Below the pieces are notes generated by a model. That model worked only from the letters and a program-made list of their open reading frames with translations, did no database searches and was not told the origin of the DNA. A DNA stretch of 64,000 bases from DATJKD01 sp963834855. Lineage in GTDB: Bacteria; Pseudomonadota; Gammaproteobacteria; Steroidobacterales; Steroidobacteraceae. The stretch spans positions 1 through 64,000 of the forward strand of contig CAWIDH010000029.1 of assembly GCA_963834855.1 (NCBI GenBank). The letters run 5' to 3'. A program made the translations under genes and the position numbers. Positions 28,062 to 37,565 of the stretch are shown here, one piece after another; positions within the stretch are counted from its first letter, which is position 1; every line of letters starts with the position of its first letter.

Positions 28062-30643
28062 GTGACCGGACCGGCACCCGGACTGCGCGCGCGCTGGTCC
28101 GGGTCGCGCTGCCGATCGCGATTTTCGCGAGCGCACTCTGGCTGCTGCATGGTCTTGTCCACGAGCTTCACCCTCGTTCGGTCGCGGCCGCGCTGGAGGC
28201 GCTTCGGCCACGGCAGTGGTTGCTCGCACTCGCCTGCACCGCACTCGGCTACCTGATACTGACGCTGTACGACGCGCTGGCGCTGCGGGCCCTGGGCCGG
28301 TCGCTCGGGCCGTGGCGCACGATGGCGACGTCGTTCATGGCTTTCTCGATCGGCAACAACCTGGGGGTTGCCGCGCTGAGCGGCGGGTCGGTGCGTTACC
28401 GGCTCTATTCGGCGATGGGCGTGCCCGCTTCCGAGATCGCATGGATCATCGGGTTCTGCACGCTGACGTTCTTTCTCGGTGTGATCGCTCTGCTGGGTCT
28501 GTCACTGCTGGTCGAGGCCGGAAGCGCCGCCACCGTCCTGCACATTCGGCAGTCAGTGGCGACCGGTGTCGGAGTCACACTGCTTGCACTCGTCGCGGCA
28601 TACCTGGTGTTCACGGCCGCACGGCGAAGACCGCTCGAGATCGGGTCGCTATCGCTTACGTTGCCGCGCTTCTCGACGGCCGTCATGCAGGTGGCGGTCG
28701 GCTGCGCCGACCTTGCGGTCTGCGCCGCGGTGCTCTACGTGCTGCTGCCCACGGGTCATGGCGTCAGTTTCGAGGCGTTCACGGGCCTGTATGTGCTCGC
28801 GCTCGCTGCCGGAACGTTCAGCAACGTTCCCGGCGGCCTCGGAGTATTCGAGTCCGCGATCATCGCCTGCATGCCTCAGGTGGGCGCAGCCGCCTTGCTC
28901 GGCTCGCTCGTGGTCTACCGCGTCATCTATTACCTCGTGCCGTTCGCCATCGCATTGACCGGTCTGCTCGTACGCGAAGCGCGCGGTCATCGCGAAGGCC
29001 TCGGCCGCGTCGGGTCGATGGCACGCAACTGGATCGGGTTCCTGGTGCCGCAGGCACTCGCGGTGGCGAGCTTCCTGGCCGGGATGGTGCTGCTGTTCTC
29101 CGGCGTGCTGCCGGCCGACCCCTCGCGTATCGCGGCACTCGCGAAGCTGCTGCCACAGCCGCTGCTCGAGGTCTCCCACCTGGCAGGAAGTGCCGCGGGC
29201 GTCATGCTCCTGCTCGTCGCGCAGGGTCTGAATCGACGGCTCGACGGTGCCTGGCACGTGGCGATGTGGCTGCTGGGTGCGGGAGTCGTCGCGTCGATGC
29301 TGAAGGGCGTCGACTACGAGGAAGCCATCGTGCTGACGCTGATGATCGCCGCGCTCTGGATCGGTCGCGACCGCTTCGACCGACCCGCGTCCCTGCTGCA
29401 AGAGCGCTTCTCGCCCGCATGGACCGTCGCGGTCGCGGTTGCGATCGGTGCCTCGATCTGGGTGGGCCTGTTCGCGTTCCGGCACGTGCCGTATCGCGAC
29501 GAGCTGTGGTGGCAGTTTGCCCGCGACGCCGACGCGCCGCGGATGCTGCGCGCGAGCCTGCTCGTCGTGCTGCTCGCGGGAGGCGGCGCCCTATGGCGGT
29601 TGCTCCGTCCGGCGCGACCGGCGGCGACGACGGTTTCGCCCGATGAGCTGGCGCTTGCGGCATCGATCGCGAGCCGATCGCGCCAGTCGCAGGCCAACCT
29701 CGTCCTGCTCGGTGACAAGCGATTGCTCTTCGACGAACCCCGCTCCGCGTTCGTGATGTACCAGGCGTCCGGCCGCAGCTGGGTCGCGATGGGGGATCCC
29801 GTGGGGTCGCGCGCGCAGCAGCAGGAGCTCGTGTGGCAGTTCAAGGAGCTGTGCGATCACTACGACGCGTGGCCGGTGTTTTACGAGGTCGGCGAAGCGA
29901 CGCTGCCGCTCTACGTCGATGCGGGGCTGTCATTGGCGAAACTCGGCGAGGAGGCACGCGTCGAGCTGGCCACATTTTCGCTCGATGGCAGCCGACGAGC
30001 GGCGCTCCGGCAGTCGCATCGAAAGGCCGTTCGCGACGGCGCTACGCTCGAGGTCGTCGGGGCCGGGCAGGTCGCGCCGTTACTCGACGATCTCGAGCAG
30101 GTATCGCACGAGTGGCTCGCGTCGAAATCGGTCGCGGAGAAGGGCTTCTCGCTCGGCTACTTCGACCGCGCATACCTGCAGCGCGGCGCCTGTGCAGTCG
30201 TGCGCCGCGACGGGTCGATCATCGCATTCGCCAACATCTGGGCCGGCGCGGAACTCGAGGAGTGCTCGGTCGATCTGATGCGTCATACGCGTGATGCGCC
30301 GAATGCGATCATGGATTTCATGTTCGCCGAGCTGATGCTGTGGGCACGCGCGCAGGGCTACCGGTACTTCAACCTCGGGATGGCTCCGCTGTCGGGTCTC
30401 GAGCAACGCCGCCTCGCGCCGCTCTGGAACCGGACGGGAGCGTTCATCTACCGCCATGGCGAGCACTTCTACAATTTCGACGGGCTGCGCAGGTACAAGG
30501 AGAAGTTCCTGCCCGAATGGCAGTCGCGCTACCTCGCGGCGCCGGGTGGTGTCGCGCTGCCGAGAATCCTGCTCGACGTATCGCGGCTCATCTCAGGCGG
30601 CGTGATGCGTATCGTGACGCAGCCCGCGGGTGTCGCCCGGTGA
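28062..30643 (+). CDS. mprF: MprF-type aminoacyl-phosphatidylglycerol synthase/flippase
   Basis: Bifunctional protein of about 855 residues. The N-terminal flippase part has roughly 14 helices (for example SFMAFSIGNNLGVAALSGGS, FSNVPGGLGVFESAIIACMP). The C-terminal DUF2156/GNAT-like synthase domain includes LLGDKRLLFDEPRSAFVMYQ, RQSHRKAVRDGATLEVVG, VDLMRHTRDAPNAIMDFMFA and NLGMAPLSGLEQRRLAPLW. It moves an amino acid (usually Lys or Ala) from tRNA to phosphatidylglycerol and flips the product, lowering envelope charge. The first ordinary start in the intact frame is TTG 28220, but family-like sequence (VRVALPIAIFASALWLLHGL) begins near 28085 without a start codon. A GTG at 28062 in the neighbouring frame would fit if one base is lost in the GCGCGCGC run. 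The stop overlaps the regulator gene. Confidence 0.88.
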
Positions 30644-31302
30644 GGCTGTTGCTGACCGAGGACGACGCGATGATCGGCGAGGCGGTGCAGCGCGGGCTGC
30701 GCCAGCTCGGATTCGCGGTCGACTGGGTTCGCGACGGCGCCGCCGCCGAACAGGCGCTCGCGCTCGAGCCGTATGACCTTCTGCTGCTCGATCTTGGACT
30801 GCCGCGCAAGGCCGGGCTGGACCTGCTCCGCGAGCTGCGCCGGCGCGGCTCGGCGATTCCGGTCGTGATCCTGACCGCGCGCGATGCGACGACCGATCGC
30901 GTCGCGGGCCTGGATGCCGGCGCGGACGACTACGTGGTGAAGCCGTTCGAGCTCCCGGAGCTCGCCGCGCGGATCCGGGCCGTGCTGCGCCGGCGGGACG
31001 GCCGTTCGAACCCGCGGCTCGAGCACCGTGGCGTCACGCTCGATCCGGCCACGCGCGAGGTGTTCCAGGACGGCCGGGCGGTCGCGCTCGGGGCCCGGGA
31101 GTTCGCGGTGCTGCTCGCGCTGATGGAGCATCCGGGTCGGGTCCTGTCGCGCGCGCAGATCGAGGAACGCATGTACGGCTGGGGCGAGGAGATCGAAAGC
31201 AACGTCGTCGAGGTTTACATCCACGCCCTGCGCCGCAAGCTCGGGACCGGGTTCATCCGCACGATCCGCGGTGCCGGATACCGGCTGGAGCCGGCATCGT
31301 GA
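30640..31302 (+). CDS. OmpR/PmrA-type response regulator
   Basis: 220 residues. The receiver has acidic Glu7/Asp8/Asp9, phospho-acceptor Asp51 in LLLLDLGLP, Thr in ILTARDA and Lys in VVKPFELPEL. The C-terminal winged helix shows LEHRGVTLDPATREVFQDG, ALGAREFAVLLALMEHPGRV and EVYIHALRRKLG. GTG start overlaps the mprF stop (GTGA), and its own stop overlaps the kinase gene. The family members closest in form are PmrA, QseB and PhoP. With mprF and degP beside it, cationic-peptide or envelope-stress response is the likely role. Confidence 0.92.
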   Translation: MRLLLTEDDAMIGEAVQRGLRQLGFAVDWVRDGAAAEQALALEPYDLLLLDLGLPRKAGLDLLRELRRRGSAIPVVILTARDATTDRVAGLDAGADDYVVKPFELPELAARIRAVLRRRDGRSNPRLEHRGVTLDPATREVFQDGRAVALGAREFAVLLALMEHPGRVLSRAQIEERMYGWGEEIESNVVEVYIHALRRKLGTGFIRTIRGAGYRLEPAS

Positions 31303-32621
31303 AATCGCTGCGCGGTACGCTCCTGGCATGGCTCCTGGGAGCGGTGCTGCTGGTCGGCCTGGCGGGCGGGTACCTGATCTATCGCAACGCACTCGCGGAG
31401 GCCAACGCGTTCTTCGACTACCACCTGCGGGAAACCGCGCTGCTGCTGCGAGACCAGGCCTATGGTTTCTCGGCGTCGCCGGGGCTACCCGAGGAAATCC
31501 CGCAGTACGACTTCGTCGTGCAGGTGTGGACGCTGGACGGCGAGCGCGTGTATCAGTCGCGCCCGGACACGCAGCTGCCACGGACCGTGACGCTCGGATT
31601 CTCGACCGACGACACCCCGCGAGGACGCTGGCGGACGTTCAGCGTTCTTGCACGCGGGCACGTGATCCAGGTCGGCCAGGCCCTGGCAGTCCGCGAGGCC
31701 CGCGCCGCGCGGCTGGCGTTGCGCACGCTGGCACCGTTCGGCGTGCTGATGCCGGTCCTGGCATTGCTGGTGTGGTGGATCGTCGGTCGTTCGCTCGAGC
31801 CGCTGAAGACGGTGACCCGGCTCGTCGAGGCGCGGCGTGCCGACGCGCTCGAACCGTTGTCGGCAGCGGGGCTGCCGATCGAAGTGCAGCCGCTGGTCGG
31901 GGCGCTCAACGAGCTCCTCGCGCGACTGCGCACCGCCCTCGAGCACGAGCGCGCATTCCTCGCCGACGCGGCGCACGAGCTGCGCTCGCCGCTCACGGCG
32001 CTCGACCTGCAGATGCAGACACTCGCGTCGGCCGCCGACGAGCCGGGCCGCACGCGTGCGCTCGAGCAGCTTCGATCCGGCGTACTGCGCGCCAATCGGC
32101 TGGTCGAGCAGATGCTGTCGCTCGCCCGGCAGCAACGTGGCCCGGCCGCGGCTCCCGTGCGGGTATCGCTTACTGACCTGGCACTCGAAGTGATCGAAGA
32201 ATCGTTGCCGCTGGCGGATCGAAGGCGCATCGATCTCGGCCTCGAGCATGCGGAACCGATCGCCATCCAGGGCGATCCCGATGCGTTGCGGGTGCTGCTG
32301 CGCAACCTCCTCGACAACGCGCTGCGCTATACGCCGGAGGGCGGGAAGGTCGACGTACTCATCCGTCGCGAGCAGGGGACGAGCGGACTGACAGCGGTGC
32401 TCGAAGTCATCGACACCGGTCCCGGCATTCCCGAGGCGGAGCGGGCCCGGGTGTTCGATCGTTTCTATCGCGTCCCGGGGACGGCCTCCTCGGGAAGCGG
32501 AATCGGCCTTGCCCTCGTGCGGACCATCGCGGAGCGCCACGGTGGCCGCGTCGAGCTGGGGTCCGGCCGCGATGGCCTCGGGCTCTCGGTTCGGGTCACT
32601 CTGCCGGCCGCGTCTCCTTAA
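31299..32621 (+). CDS. sensor histidine kinase
   Basis: 440 residues. TM1 is about 8-28, a periplasmic sensor of ~115 residues follows, and TM2 is about 146-163. HAMP-like linker RSLEPLKTVTRLVEARR. H-box FLADAAHELRSPLTAL with phospho-His226. The ATPase domain has N-box NLLDNALRYTPEGG, G1 DTGPGIP and G2 GSGIGLALVR. The layout matches QseC/PmrB kinases. The sensor domain has a patch with acidic residues (LPEEIPQYDF, TLDGERVYQSRPD), but the signal is unknown. GTG start overlaps the regulator stop by 4 bp. Confidence 0.92.
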   Translation: MKSLRGTLLAWLLGAVLLVGLAGGYLIYRNALAEANAFFDYHLRETALLLRDQAYGFSASPGLPEEIPQYDFVVQVWTLDGERVYQSRPDTQLPRTVTLGFSTDDTPRGRWRTFSVLARGHVIQVGQALAVREARAARLALRTLAPFGVLMPVLALLVWWIVGRSLEPLKTVTRLVEARRADALEPLSAAGLPIEVQPLVGALNELLARLRTALEHERAFLADAAHELRSPLTALDLQMQTLASAADEPGRTRALEQLRSGVLRANRLVEQMLSLARQQRGPAAAPVRVSLTDLALEVIEESLPLADRRRIDLGLEHAEPIAIQGDPDALRVLLRNLLDNALRYTPEGGKVDVLIRREQGTSGLTAVLEVIDTGPGIPEAERARVFDRFYRVPGTASSGSGIGLALVRTIAERHGGRVELGSGRDGLGLSVRVTLPAASP

Positions 32622-32633
32622 GCTGCGGTTAAG
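32617..32633 (+). promoter_or_regulatory. PmrA/QseB-like direct-repeat box
   Basis: CTTAAG, five bases, GTTAAG. The known PmrA box is (C/T)TTAA(G/T)-N5-(C/T)TTAA(G/T), and the QseB box is nearly the same. The first hexamer contains the kinase stop codon, and the pair sits 85-101 bp before the degP start. Only the first base of the second hexamer departs from consensus. A TACAGC at 32642 could be a weak -10. Such AT-rich sequence is unusual for this DNA. Confidence 0.45.
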
Positions 32634-32717
32634 CCTGCAGGTACAGCATCCCTCCCCGTAGCGCACTGCCCTCAGCGGGCGGAAGCACATTGAAGCGCAT
32701 TACGGAGGATATCGATC

Positions 32718-34199
32718 ATGAGCGTCAGCACCCTCATCCGGAACCCGATCGCGACCGCGCTGCTCGGCGCGGCGACCGTCGCCGTTCCGGCCGGCACGTT
32801 GTACCTGTACGGCAGCACGCCGCACGCGGCGGAGACGGTTCCCGCCCTGGCCAGTGCGGTCTCGGGTTCGCCCGCGGCGGCAACGACCGCCGCGCGAGCC
32901 GGGTTGCCGGATTTCCGCGGCCTGGTCGAGCAGCACGGGCCGAGCGTCGTCAACGTCAGCGTCCGCGCCAACGTCAAGACTGCGGGCCCGATGCCGCAGA
33001 TGCCGGGCTTCGGTCCCGATGACCCGTTCTCGCAGTTCTTCCGCGGCATCCCCATGCCGCAGGAGCCTGTGCCGATGCGCGGCGAGGGCTCGGGTTTCAT
33101 CGTGAGCCCCGACGGGCTGATCCTGACGAATGCACACGTCGTCGCGGACGCGCAGAAGGTCACGGTCAAGCTGCTCGATCGCCGTGAATTCGAGGCGAAA
33201 GTGCTCGGGTCCGACGCGAAGACCGACGTAGCCGTGCTGAAGATCGAGGCGACGAACCTGCCGGCCGTGCGGCTGGGCAATCCCAGGAGCCTGCAGGTGG
33301 GTGAGTGGGTCGTCGCGATCGGCGCGCCGTTCGGCTTCGACAACTCGGTGACGGCGGGCATCGTGAGCGCGAAGGGCCGCAGCCTCCCGGACGACGGCTA
33401 CGTGCCGTTCATCCAGACCGATGTGGCGGTCAATCCGGGCAACTCGGGTGGGCCGCTGTTCAACCTGGACGGCGAGGTCATCGGCATCAATTCGCAGATC
33501 TACAGCCGCTCGGGCGGCTACCAGGGCATCTCGTTCGCGATCCCGATCGACATGGCGATGGACGTGAGCCGGCAACTGCAGGCCAAGGGTCACGTGACGC
33601 GCGGCCGCCTCGGCGTCGGCATCCAGGACATGGACCAGGCGCTGGCCAAGTCGTTCGGCCTGGAAGCTCCGCGCGGCGCCCTGGTGACCTCCGTCGAGGA
33701 CGGTGGACCGGCGGACCGTGGCGGGATCAAGGCCGGCGACGTGATCGTCTCCTTCAACGGCCAGCCGGTCGACACGGCCGGCGCGCTGCCCGCTCTGGTT
33801 GGAGCGTCGGCGCCGGGCAAGTCCGTGCCCGTCGAGGTCTGGCGCGGCAAGTCGACCCGGAAGCTCGACGTGCGGCTCGACGAGATGAAGGAAGCGGAGA
33901 GCGTCGCCGCCAACGCCGGCGACGCGGAGTCCGGCGGCCGCCTCGGCCTGATGGTGCGGCCGTTGTCGGCCGACGAGAAACGTCAAATCCACGTCGACAA
34001 CGGGCTCGTCGTGGAAGGCGTGTCCGGGGCCGCCGAAGAAGCGGGGATCCGCCCCGGCGACGTGGTGCTGTCGGCCAACGGCAAGGAGGTTCGCAGCGTC
34101 GACGAGCTGAAGTCGGCAGTGGGCGGCGCCAAGGACCACGTCGCGCTGCTCGTGCAACGCGGCGACACCCGGTTGTTCGTGCCGGTCGAGCTCGGCTGA
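32718..34199 (+). CDS. degP: periplasmic serine endoprotease, DegP/HtrA family
   Basis: 493 residues. ATG at 32718 has ACGGAGGA 9 bp upstream. Signal/anchor segment 12-31. The trypsin-like domain has His140 (LTNAHVV), Asp170 (AKTDVAVL) and Ser243 (PGNSGGPLFN). Two PDZ domains follow, GRLGVGIQDMDQALAKSFGL and GRLGLMVRPLSADEKRQIHV, with carboxylate-binding loops. It degrades or refolds misfolded envelope proteins. It is 97 bp after the kinase gene and is likely part of, or regulated by, the same system. A strong hairpin follows at 34217. Confidence 0.93.
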   Translation: MSVSTLIRNPIATALLGAATVAVPAGTLYLYGSTPHAAETVPALASAVSGSPAAATTAARAGLPDFRGLVEQHGPSVVNVSVRANVKTAGPMPQMPGFGPDDPFSQFFRGIPMPQEPVPMRGEGSGFIVSPDGLILTNAHVVADAQKVTVKLLDRREFEAKVLGSDAKTDVAVLKIEATNLPAVRLGNPRSLQVGEWVVAIGAPFGFDNSVTAGIVSAKGRSLPDDGYVPFIQTDVAVNPGNSGGPLFNLDGEVIGINSQIYSRSGGYQGISFAIPIDMAMDVSRQLQAKGHVTRGRLGVGIQDMDQALAKSFGLEAPRGALVTSVEDGGPADRGGIKAGDVIVSFNGQPVDTAGALPALVGASAPGKSVPVEVWRGKSTRKLDVRLDEMKEAESVAANAGDAESGGRLGLMVRPLSADEKRQIHVDNGLVVEGVSGAAEEAGIRPGDVVLSANGKEVRSVDELKSAVGGAKDHVALLVQRGDTRLFVPVELG

Positions 34200-34216
34200 T
34201 ACGCAGGCCAACGTTT

Positions 34217-34275
34217 GCAGCTGTGGGCCAATAGGCGAGTGTCCTGTTGCCCACAGCTGCCTTAATTCTTATTTG
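34217..34275 (+). terminator. terminator after degP
   Basis: A 12 bp perfect stem (34217-34228 with 34249-34260) with a 20-base loop, followed by CTTAATTCTTATTTGATT, a U-rich though interrupted tail. It sits 18 bp past the degP stop. It does not use the GGCTC-N-GAGCC stem found elsewhere in the window. Confidence 0.65.
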
Positions 34276-34542
34276 ATTCAGGCACTTACGACTGATCGGC
34301 TGGGGCCGCGGGACACGCGCCCGGGCGCCGCGGCCAGGTTTCAGGCACAATCCGCGCCAAGTTTGCCGCCGCGCAGTCCGGTCTGCGCCCGAGGTTCTTC
34401 GGCGTCCCTGTCCAGGGACCCTCGCGGGCCCTCCTGCAGACTCATCGAAGTCTGCATTTCGCGGTCCTCGACTTTTGTCTTGAATCAATGACGCTTCGTC
34501 CGGTTCCCGCTCGCGCGGGAGAAGCGCTATGGACGCCATCAC
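34276..34542 (+). other. structured leader region upstream of the RNA helicase
   Basis: About 270 bases with no gene, rich in short hairpins: GCAGACT with AGTCTGC (34436-34455), TCCCGC with GCGGGA (34503-34516), and a GC-rich stem near 34310-34335. Long structured leaders are known for cold-shock-induced helicase mRNAs. Nothing here proves that role. Confidence 0.3.
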
Positions 34543-35815
34543 ATGTCTTTCGACCAACTCGGCCTGTCGGCCGACCTTCTGCGCGCCGTTTCCGATCTCG
34601 GCTACGACACGCCCACGCCGATCCAGCTCGGCGCCATCCCGCCCGTACTCGCGGGGCGCGACCTGCTTGCCGCCGCACAGACCGGTACCGGCAAGACCGC
34701 CGGTTTCGCGTTGCCGATTGCTGCAGCGCCTGAATGCCGAGAACCCGCATCCGCGAGGCCCGCGCGCGCCGCGCGCATTGGTGCTCGTGCCCACGCGCGA
34801 GCTCGCCGCCCAGGTCGGTGAGTCCTTCGACGACTACGGCCGGCACCTGCACCAGCGCACGATCCTGATCTTCGGCGGCGTCAGCCCGCGTCCCCAGCTC
34901 GACGCGCTGCGCCAGGGCGTGGACATCGTCGTCGCCACACCGGGCCGCCTGCTCGATCACGTCGCCGAGCGCGCCATCGATCTCTCGCAGGTGCGCCACC
35001 TCGTGCTCGACGAGGCGGACCGCATGCTCGACATGGGCTTCATCCGCGATATCCGCCGCGTGCTCGCCGTGCTGCCGAAAAAACGCCAGAACCTGCTGTT
35101 CTCCGCGACCTTCTCCGACGAGATCCGGGCGCTGGCCACCGGGCTGCTGCACGTACCGGTCACCGTCGAGGTCGCCGCTCGCAACGCGCCGGCGGAGCTC
35201 GTGGAGCATCGCGTGCATCTCGTGGAGCAGGGCGAGAAGCGCGCCGTGCTGAGCCACATGCTGCGTGAGGTCGCCTCCGAGCAGACGCTGGTGTTTACCC
35301 GCACGAAGCACGGCGCGAACCGGCTCGCCGAGCAGCTCGCGCGCGACGGCATCCAGTGTGCCGCCATCCACGGCAACAAGTCGCAAAGCGCGCGTACGCG
35401 GGCGCTGGCCGACTTCAAGGAGTTCAAGGTCCAGGTGCTGGTGGCGACGGACATCGCGGCGCGCGGCCTCGACATCGTCGAGCTGCCGCAGGTCGTCAAC
35501 TACGAGCTGCCGCACGTGCCCGAGGATTACGTGCACCGCATCGGCCGCACGGGCCGGGCGGGTTGCGCGGGGCAGGCACTGTCGCTCGTGGCGAGCGACG
35601 AGCGCGATCGGCTGCGCGCGATCGAGCGCGTGCTGGGCCGGAGGATCGACGTGCTGCCGCTGGATCGGTCGGCCATCAAGTTCCAGCCGGAGCGCGCGGC
35701 GCCCGCTCGAGAGCAGGGGTCGATGCCGGCGGCACGGGGCAACCATGCGCCGCATCGCGCGCAGGGCGCACCCCGCCGGAGGAGCGCCGGAGCCGGGCGA
35801 GGGCGGCGCTGGTAA
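34543..35815 (+). CDS. rhlE: DEAD-box ATP-dependent RNA helicase, RhlE type, frameshifted
   Basis: The start MSFDQLGLSADLLRAVSDLG and the Q-motif TPTPIQ are typical. Motif I is AAQTGTGKTAGFALPI. Directly after it, near 34718, one extra base shifts the frame, and the second frame continues LLQRLNAENPHPRG. Then follow PTRELAAQVG (Ia), GG (Ib), TPGRLLDH, DEAD (II), SATFSDEI (III), TLVFTRTKHG (IV), ATDIAARGLDI (V) and HRIGRTGRAG (VI). A short basic Arg/Gly tail ends the protein. Joined length ~424 residues, normal for RhlE. It unwinds RNA in ribosome assembly or mRNA decay. The indel is probably a sequencing error. Confidence 0.92.
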
Positions 35816-35831
35816 GGAACCGCAATCGCCG

Positions 35832-37133
35832 CTACCGGCGCTTGTAGACCTTCCCGCCCTTCATCACGAAGCCGACGTTCTCGAGCAGCGAGATCTCCGC
35901 CAGGGGATCGCCCTGCACGGCGATGATGTCGGCGTAGGCGCCGGGCGCGATCGTGCCGATCTGGCCGGCGAGGCCGATCGCATCCGCGCCGTTCACCGTC
36001 GCCGCCTGCAGCGCCTGCATCGGCGTCATGCCGTAGCGGACCATGTAGGCGAGCTGCTTCGGCGCATCCTCGTGCCGGTGGACACCCGTATCCGTGCCCA
36101 TGGTCATCTTCACGCCGGCCTGGACCGCCTTGCGGAAGTTCTCGCGCTGCACCTCGGCGAGGTCGCGGTCCTTCTGCAGGAACTCCTCGAGCTCGCCGCG
36201 CTTGCGGCCCTCGGTCTGCGTGTACTCGGTGTTGTAGATGTCCATCGACAGGTAGGCGCCGGTCTTCTTCGCGAGCGCGATGCCCTCGTCGTCGATGAGG
36301 CTCGCGTGCTCGACGGTGTCGACGCCGTTGCGCAGCGCGACCTTGATCCCGGCGGCGCCGTGCGCGTGGACGGCGACCTTGCGGCCGTGCATGTGCGCCT
36401 CGTCGATGAGCGCCGCGACCTCGGCTTCGGTGTACTGCTGCGCGCCCGGCACGGTGCCCTTCGAGAACACGCCGCCCGTGCCGCAGTACTTGATGTGGTC
36501 GACGCCGTACTTGACGTTGCGGCGCACGGCCTTGCGCACGCCTTCCTCGCCGTCCGCGACGCCCTCGGAGGTTTCGTGGTATTCGGGCGCGAGCAGGTTT
36601 TCATCGCAGTGCCCGCCCGTGATGCCGAGCGCCGGGCCCGAGGCGCGCACGCGCGGGCCGTCGACATCGCCCGCCGCGATCGCATCGCGGAGCGCGACAT
36701 CGGTGAAGGCCGACGACCCGACGTCTCGCACGGTCGTGACGCCCGAGAGCAGCGTGCGGCGCGCATTCGCCGCGCCGATCAGTGCGAGACGCGGGACCGA
36801 CAGCCCGTAGTCGCGGTAGGGCGGCAGCGTCGGATCGCTGATCAGGTGCGTGTGCGTGTCAATGAGCCCCGGCAGTACCGTCCAGCCGGAGAGGTCGATC
36901 ACTTCCGCTCCGGCGGGCGCCTGGAAGGCGCCGGCCGTGTGGACGGCGGTGATGCGGTCCCCACCGACGACGATCCATACCACCTCCCGCACCTTCCCCG
37001 CGGTGGTGTCGATGAGACGACCCGCCCTGATGACGGATGTCGCCGTGTCCGCCGTCTCCGCATCGGCCAGCCCCGATACCGGCAGCGCCAGGGCGCCAAG
37101 CACAACTCCGCCAAGTCTCAACGGTTTGAACAT
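35832..37133 (-). CDS. exported metal-dependent amidohydrolase (imidazolonepropionase/prolidase-like)
   Basis: 433 residues with a signal peptide (VVLGALALPVSGLADAE). Amidohydrolase-superfamily metal site: HTH in PGLIDTHTHLISDP, carboxylated Lys candidate in VDHIKYCGTGGVFSKG, His in KVAVHAHGAAG, His in DTVEHASLID and Asp in TMGTDTGVH. C-terminal DAIGLAGQIGTIAPGAYADI is the usual small beta domain. Proteins of this subgroup cleave N-acyl amino acids or Xaa-Pro/Xaa-Arg dipeptides; the substrate here is unknown. Convergent with rhlE, 17 bp apart. A GGCTC-N-GAGCC palindrome sits 18 bp upstream of its ATG. Confidence 0.88.
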   Translation of the reverse strand: MFKPLRLGGVVLGALALPVSGLADAETADTATSVIRAGRLIDTTAGKVREVVWIVVGGDRITAVHTAGAFQAPAGAEVIDLSGWTVLPGLIDTHTHLISDPTLPPYRDYGLSVPRLALIGAANARRTLLSGVTTVRDVGSSAFTDVALRDAIAAGDVDGPRVRASGPALGITGGHCDENLLAPEYHETSEGVADGEEGVRKAVRRNVKYGVDHIKYCGTGGVFSKGTVPGAQQYTEAEVAALIDEAHMHGRKVAVHAHGAAGIKVALRNGVDTVEHASLIDDEGIALAKKTGAYLSMDIYNTEYTQTEGRKRGELEEFLQKDRDLAEVQRENFRKAVQAGVKMTMGTDTGVHRHEDAPKQLAYMVRYGMTPMQALQAATVNGADAIGLAGQIGTIAPGAYADIIAVQGDPLAEISLLENVGFVMKGGKVYKRR

Positions 37134-37150
37134 GAAATCTCCATGCTGAA

Positions 37151-37171
37151 AAATTGGCTCCGAGCCAATTT
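37151..37171. repeat. GGCTC-N-GAGCC palindrome, single unit
   Basis: A 21-base odd palindrome: AAATTGGCTC, C, GAGCCAATTT. It lies 31 bp past the stop of the 37202 gene and 18 bp before the amidohydrolase start, all on the minus strand. A-tract on one side and T-tract on the other make it terminator-like in both directions. Confidence 0.8.
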
Positions 37172-37201
37172 CGTGGTTGGCCGGGCTTCGGGGGTCGGAT
37201 C

Positions 37202-37492
37202 CTAGTGCCGTGCCGATCGGATGCGAAGGCGTGCGAGGGCGGCTTCCACCTCGGTCCGGAACCTGTTGTGACCGTCACTGTCGACGGGCAGCCACTCGTG
37301 CGGGATACGCAACTCCTCCGCCGCGTTCTCCGTCGCGATGCGAACGCGATGGGTGGTCGTCGTCATGCTCTCGGCGCCCCCGTCCCAGACGGGCGGCTGG
37401 ACGACCAGGCCCGCACTCGCCGCGTGCGTAACGATGTAGTTCGAGGCGCTGTCGAGAAGGATCCGGTACTCGGCCAGTTCGTGGGTGGACAT
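37202..37492 (-). CDS. small protein of unknown function
   Basis: 96 residues, MSTHELAEYRILLDSASNYI at the start and EAALARLRIRSARH at the end, no signal peptide or membrane segment. It is acidic in the middle with a WDGGAESMTTTTHRVRIATE strand-like stretch. Codon use is like the neighbours. It lies between the amidohydrolase and ATP sulfurylase genes on the same strand, bounded on both sides by GGCTC-N-GAGCC palindromes, so it is probably its own transcription unit. I do not recognise the family. Confidence 0.6.
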   Translation of the reverse strand: MSTHELAEYRILLDSASNYIVTHAASAGLVVQPPVWDGGAESMTTTTHRVRIATENAAEELRIPHEWLPVDSDGHNRFRTEVEAALARLRIRSARH

Positions 37493-37536
37493 GCTCGACC
37501 TCCATCGCGGGTCAAGAGCGCTGCACGCGTCGCCTG

Positions 37537-37561
37537 GAAAAATGGCTCCGAGCCATTTTTC
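37537..37561. repeat. GGCTC-N-GAGCC palindrome, terminator-like
   Basis: A 25-base odd palindrome: GAAAAATGGCTC, C, GAGCCATTTTTC. As RNA it folds into about a 10 bp stem with a three-base loop, A-rich on one side and U-rich on the other. It begins 4 bp past the stop of the ATP sulfurylase gene. Confidence 0.85.
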
Positions 37562-37565
37562 GCGG

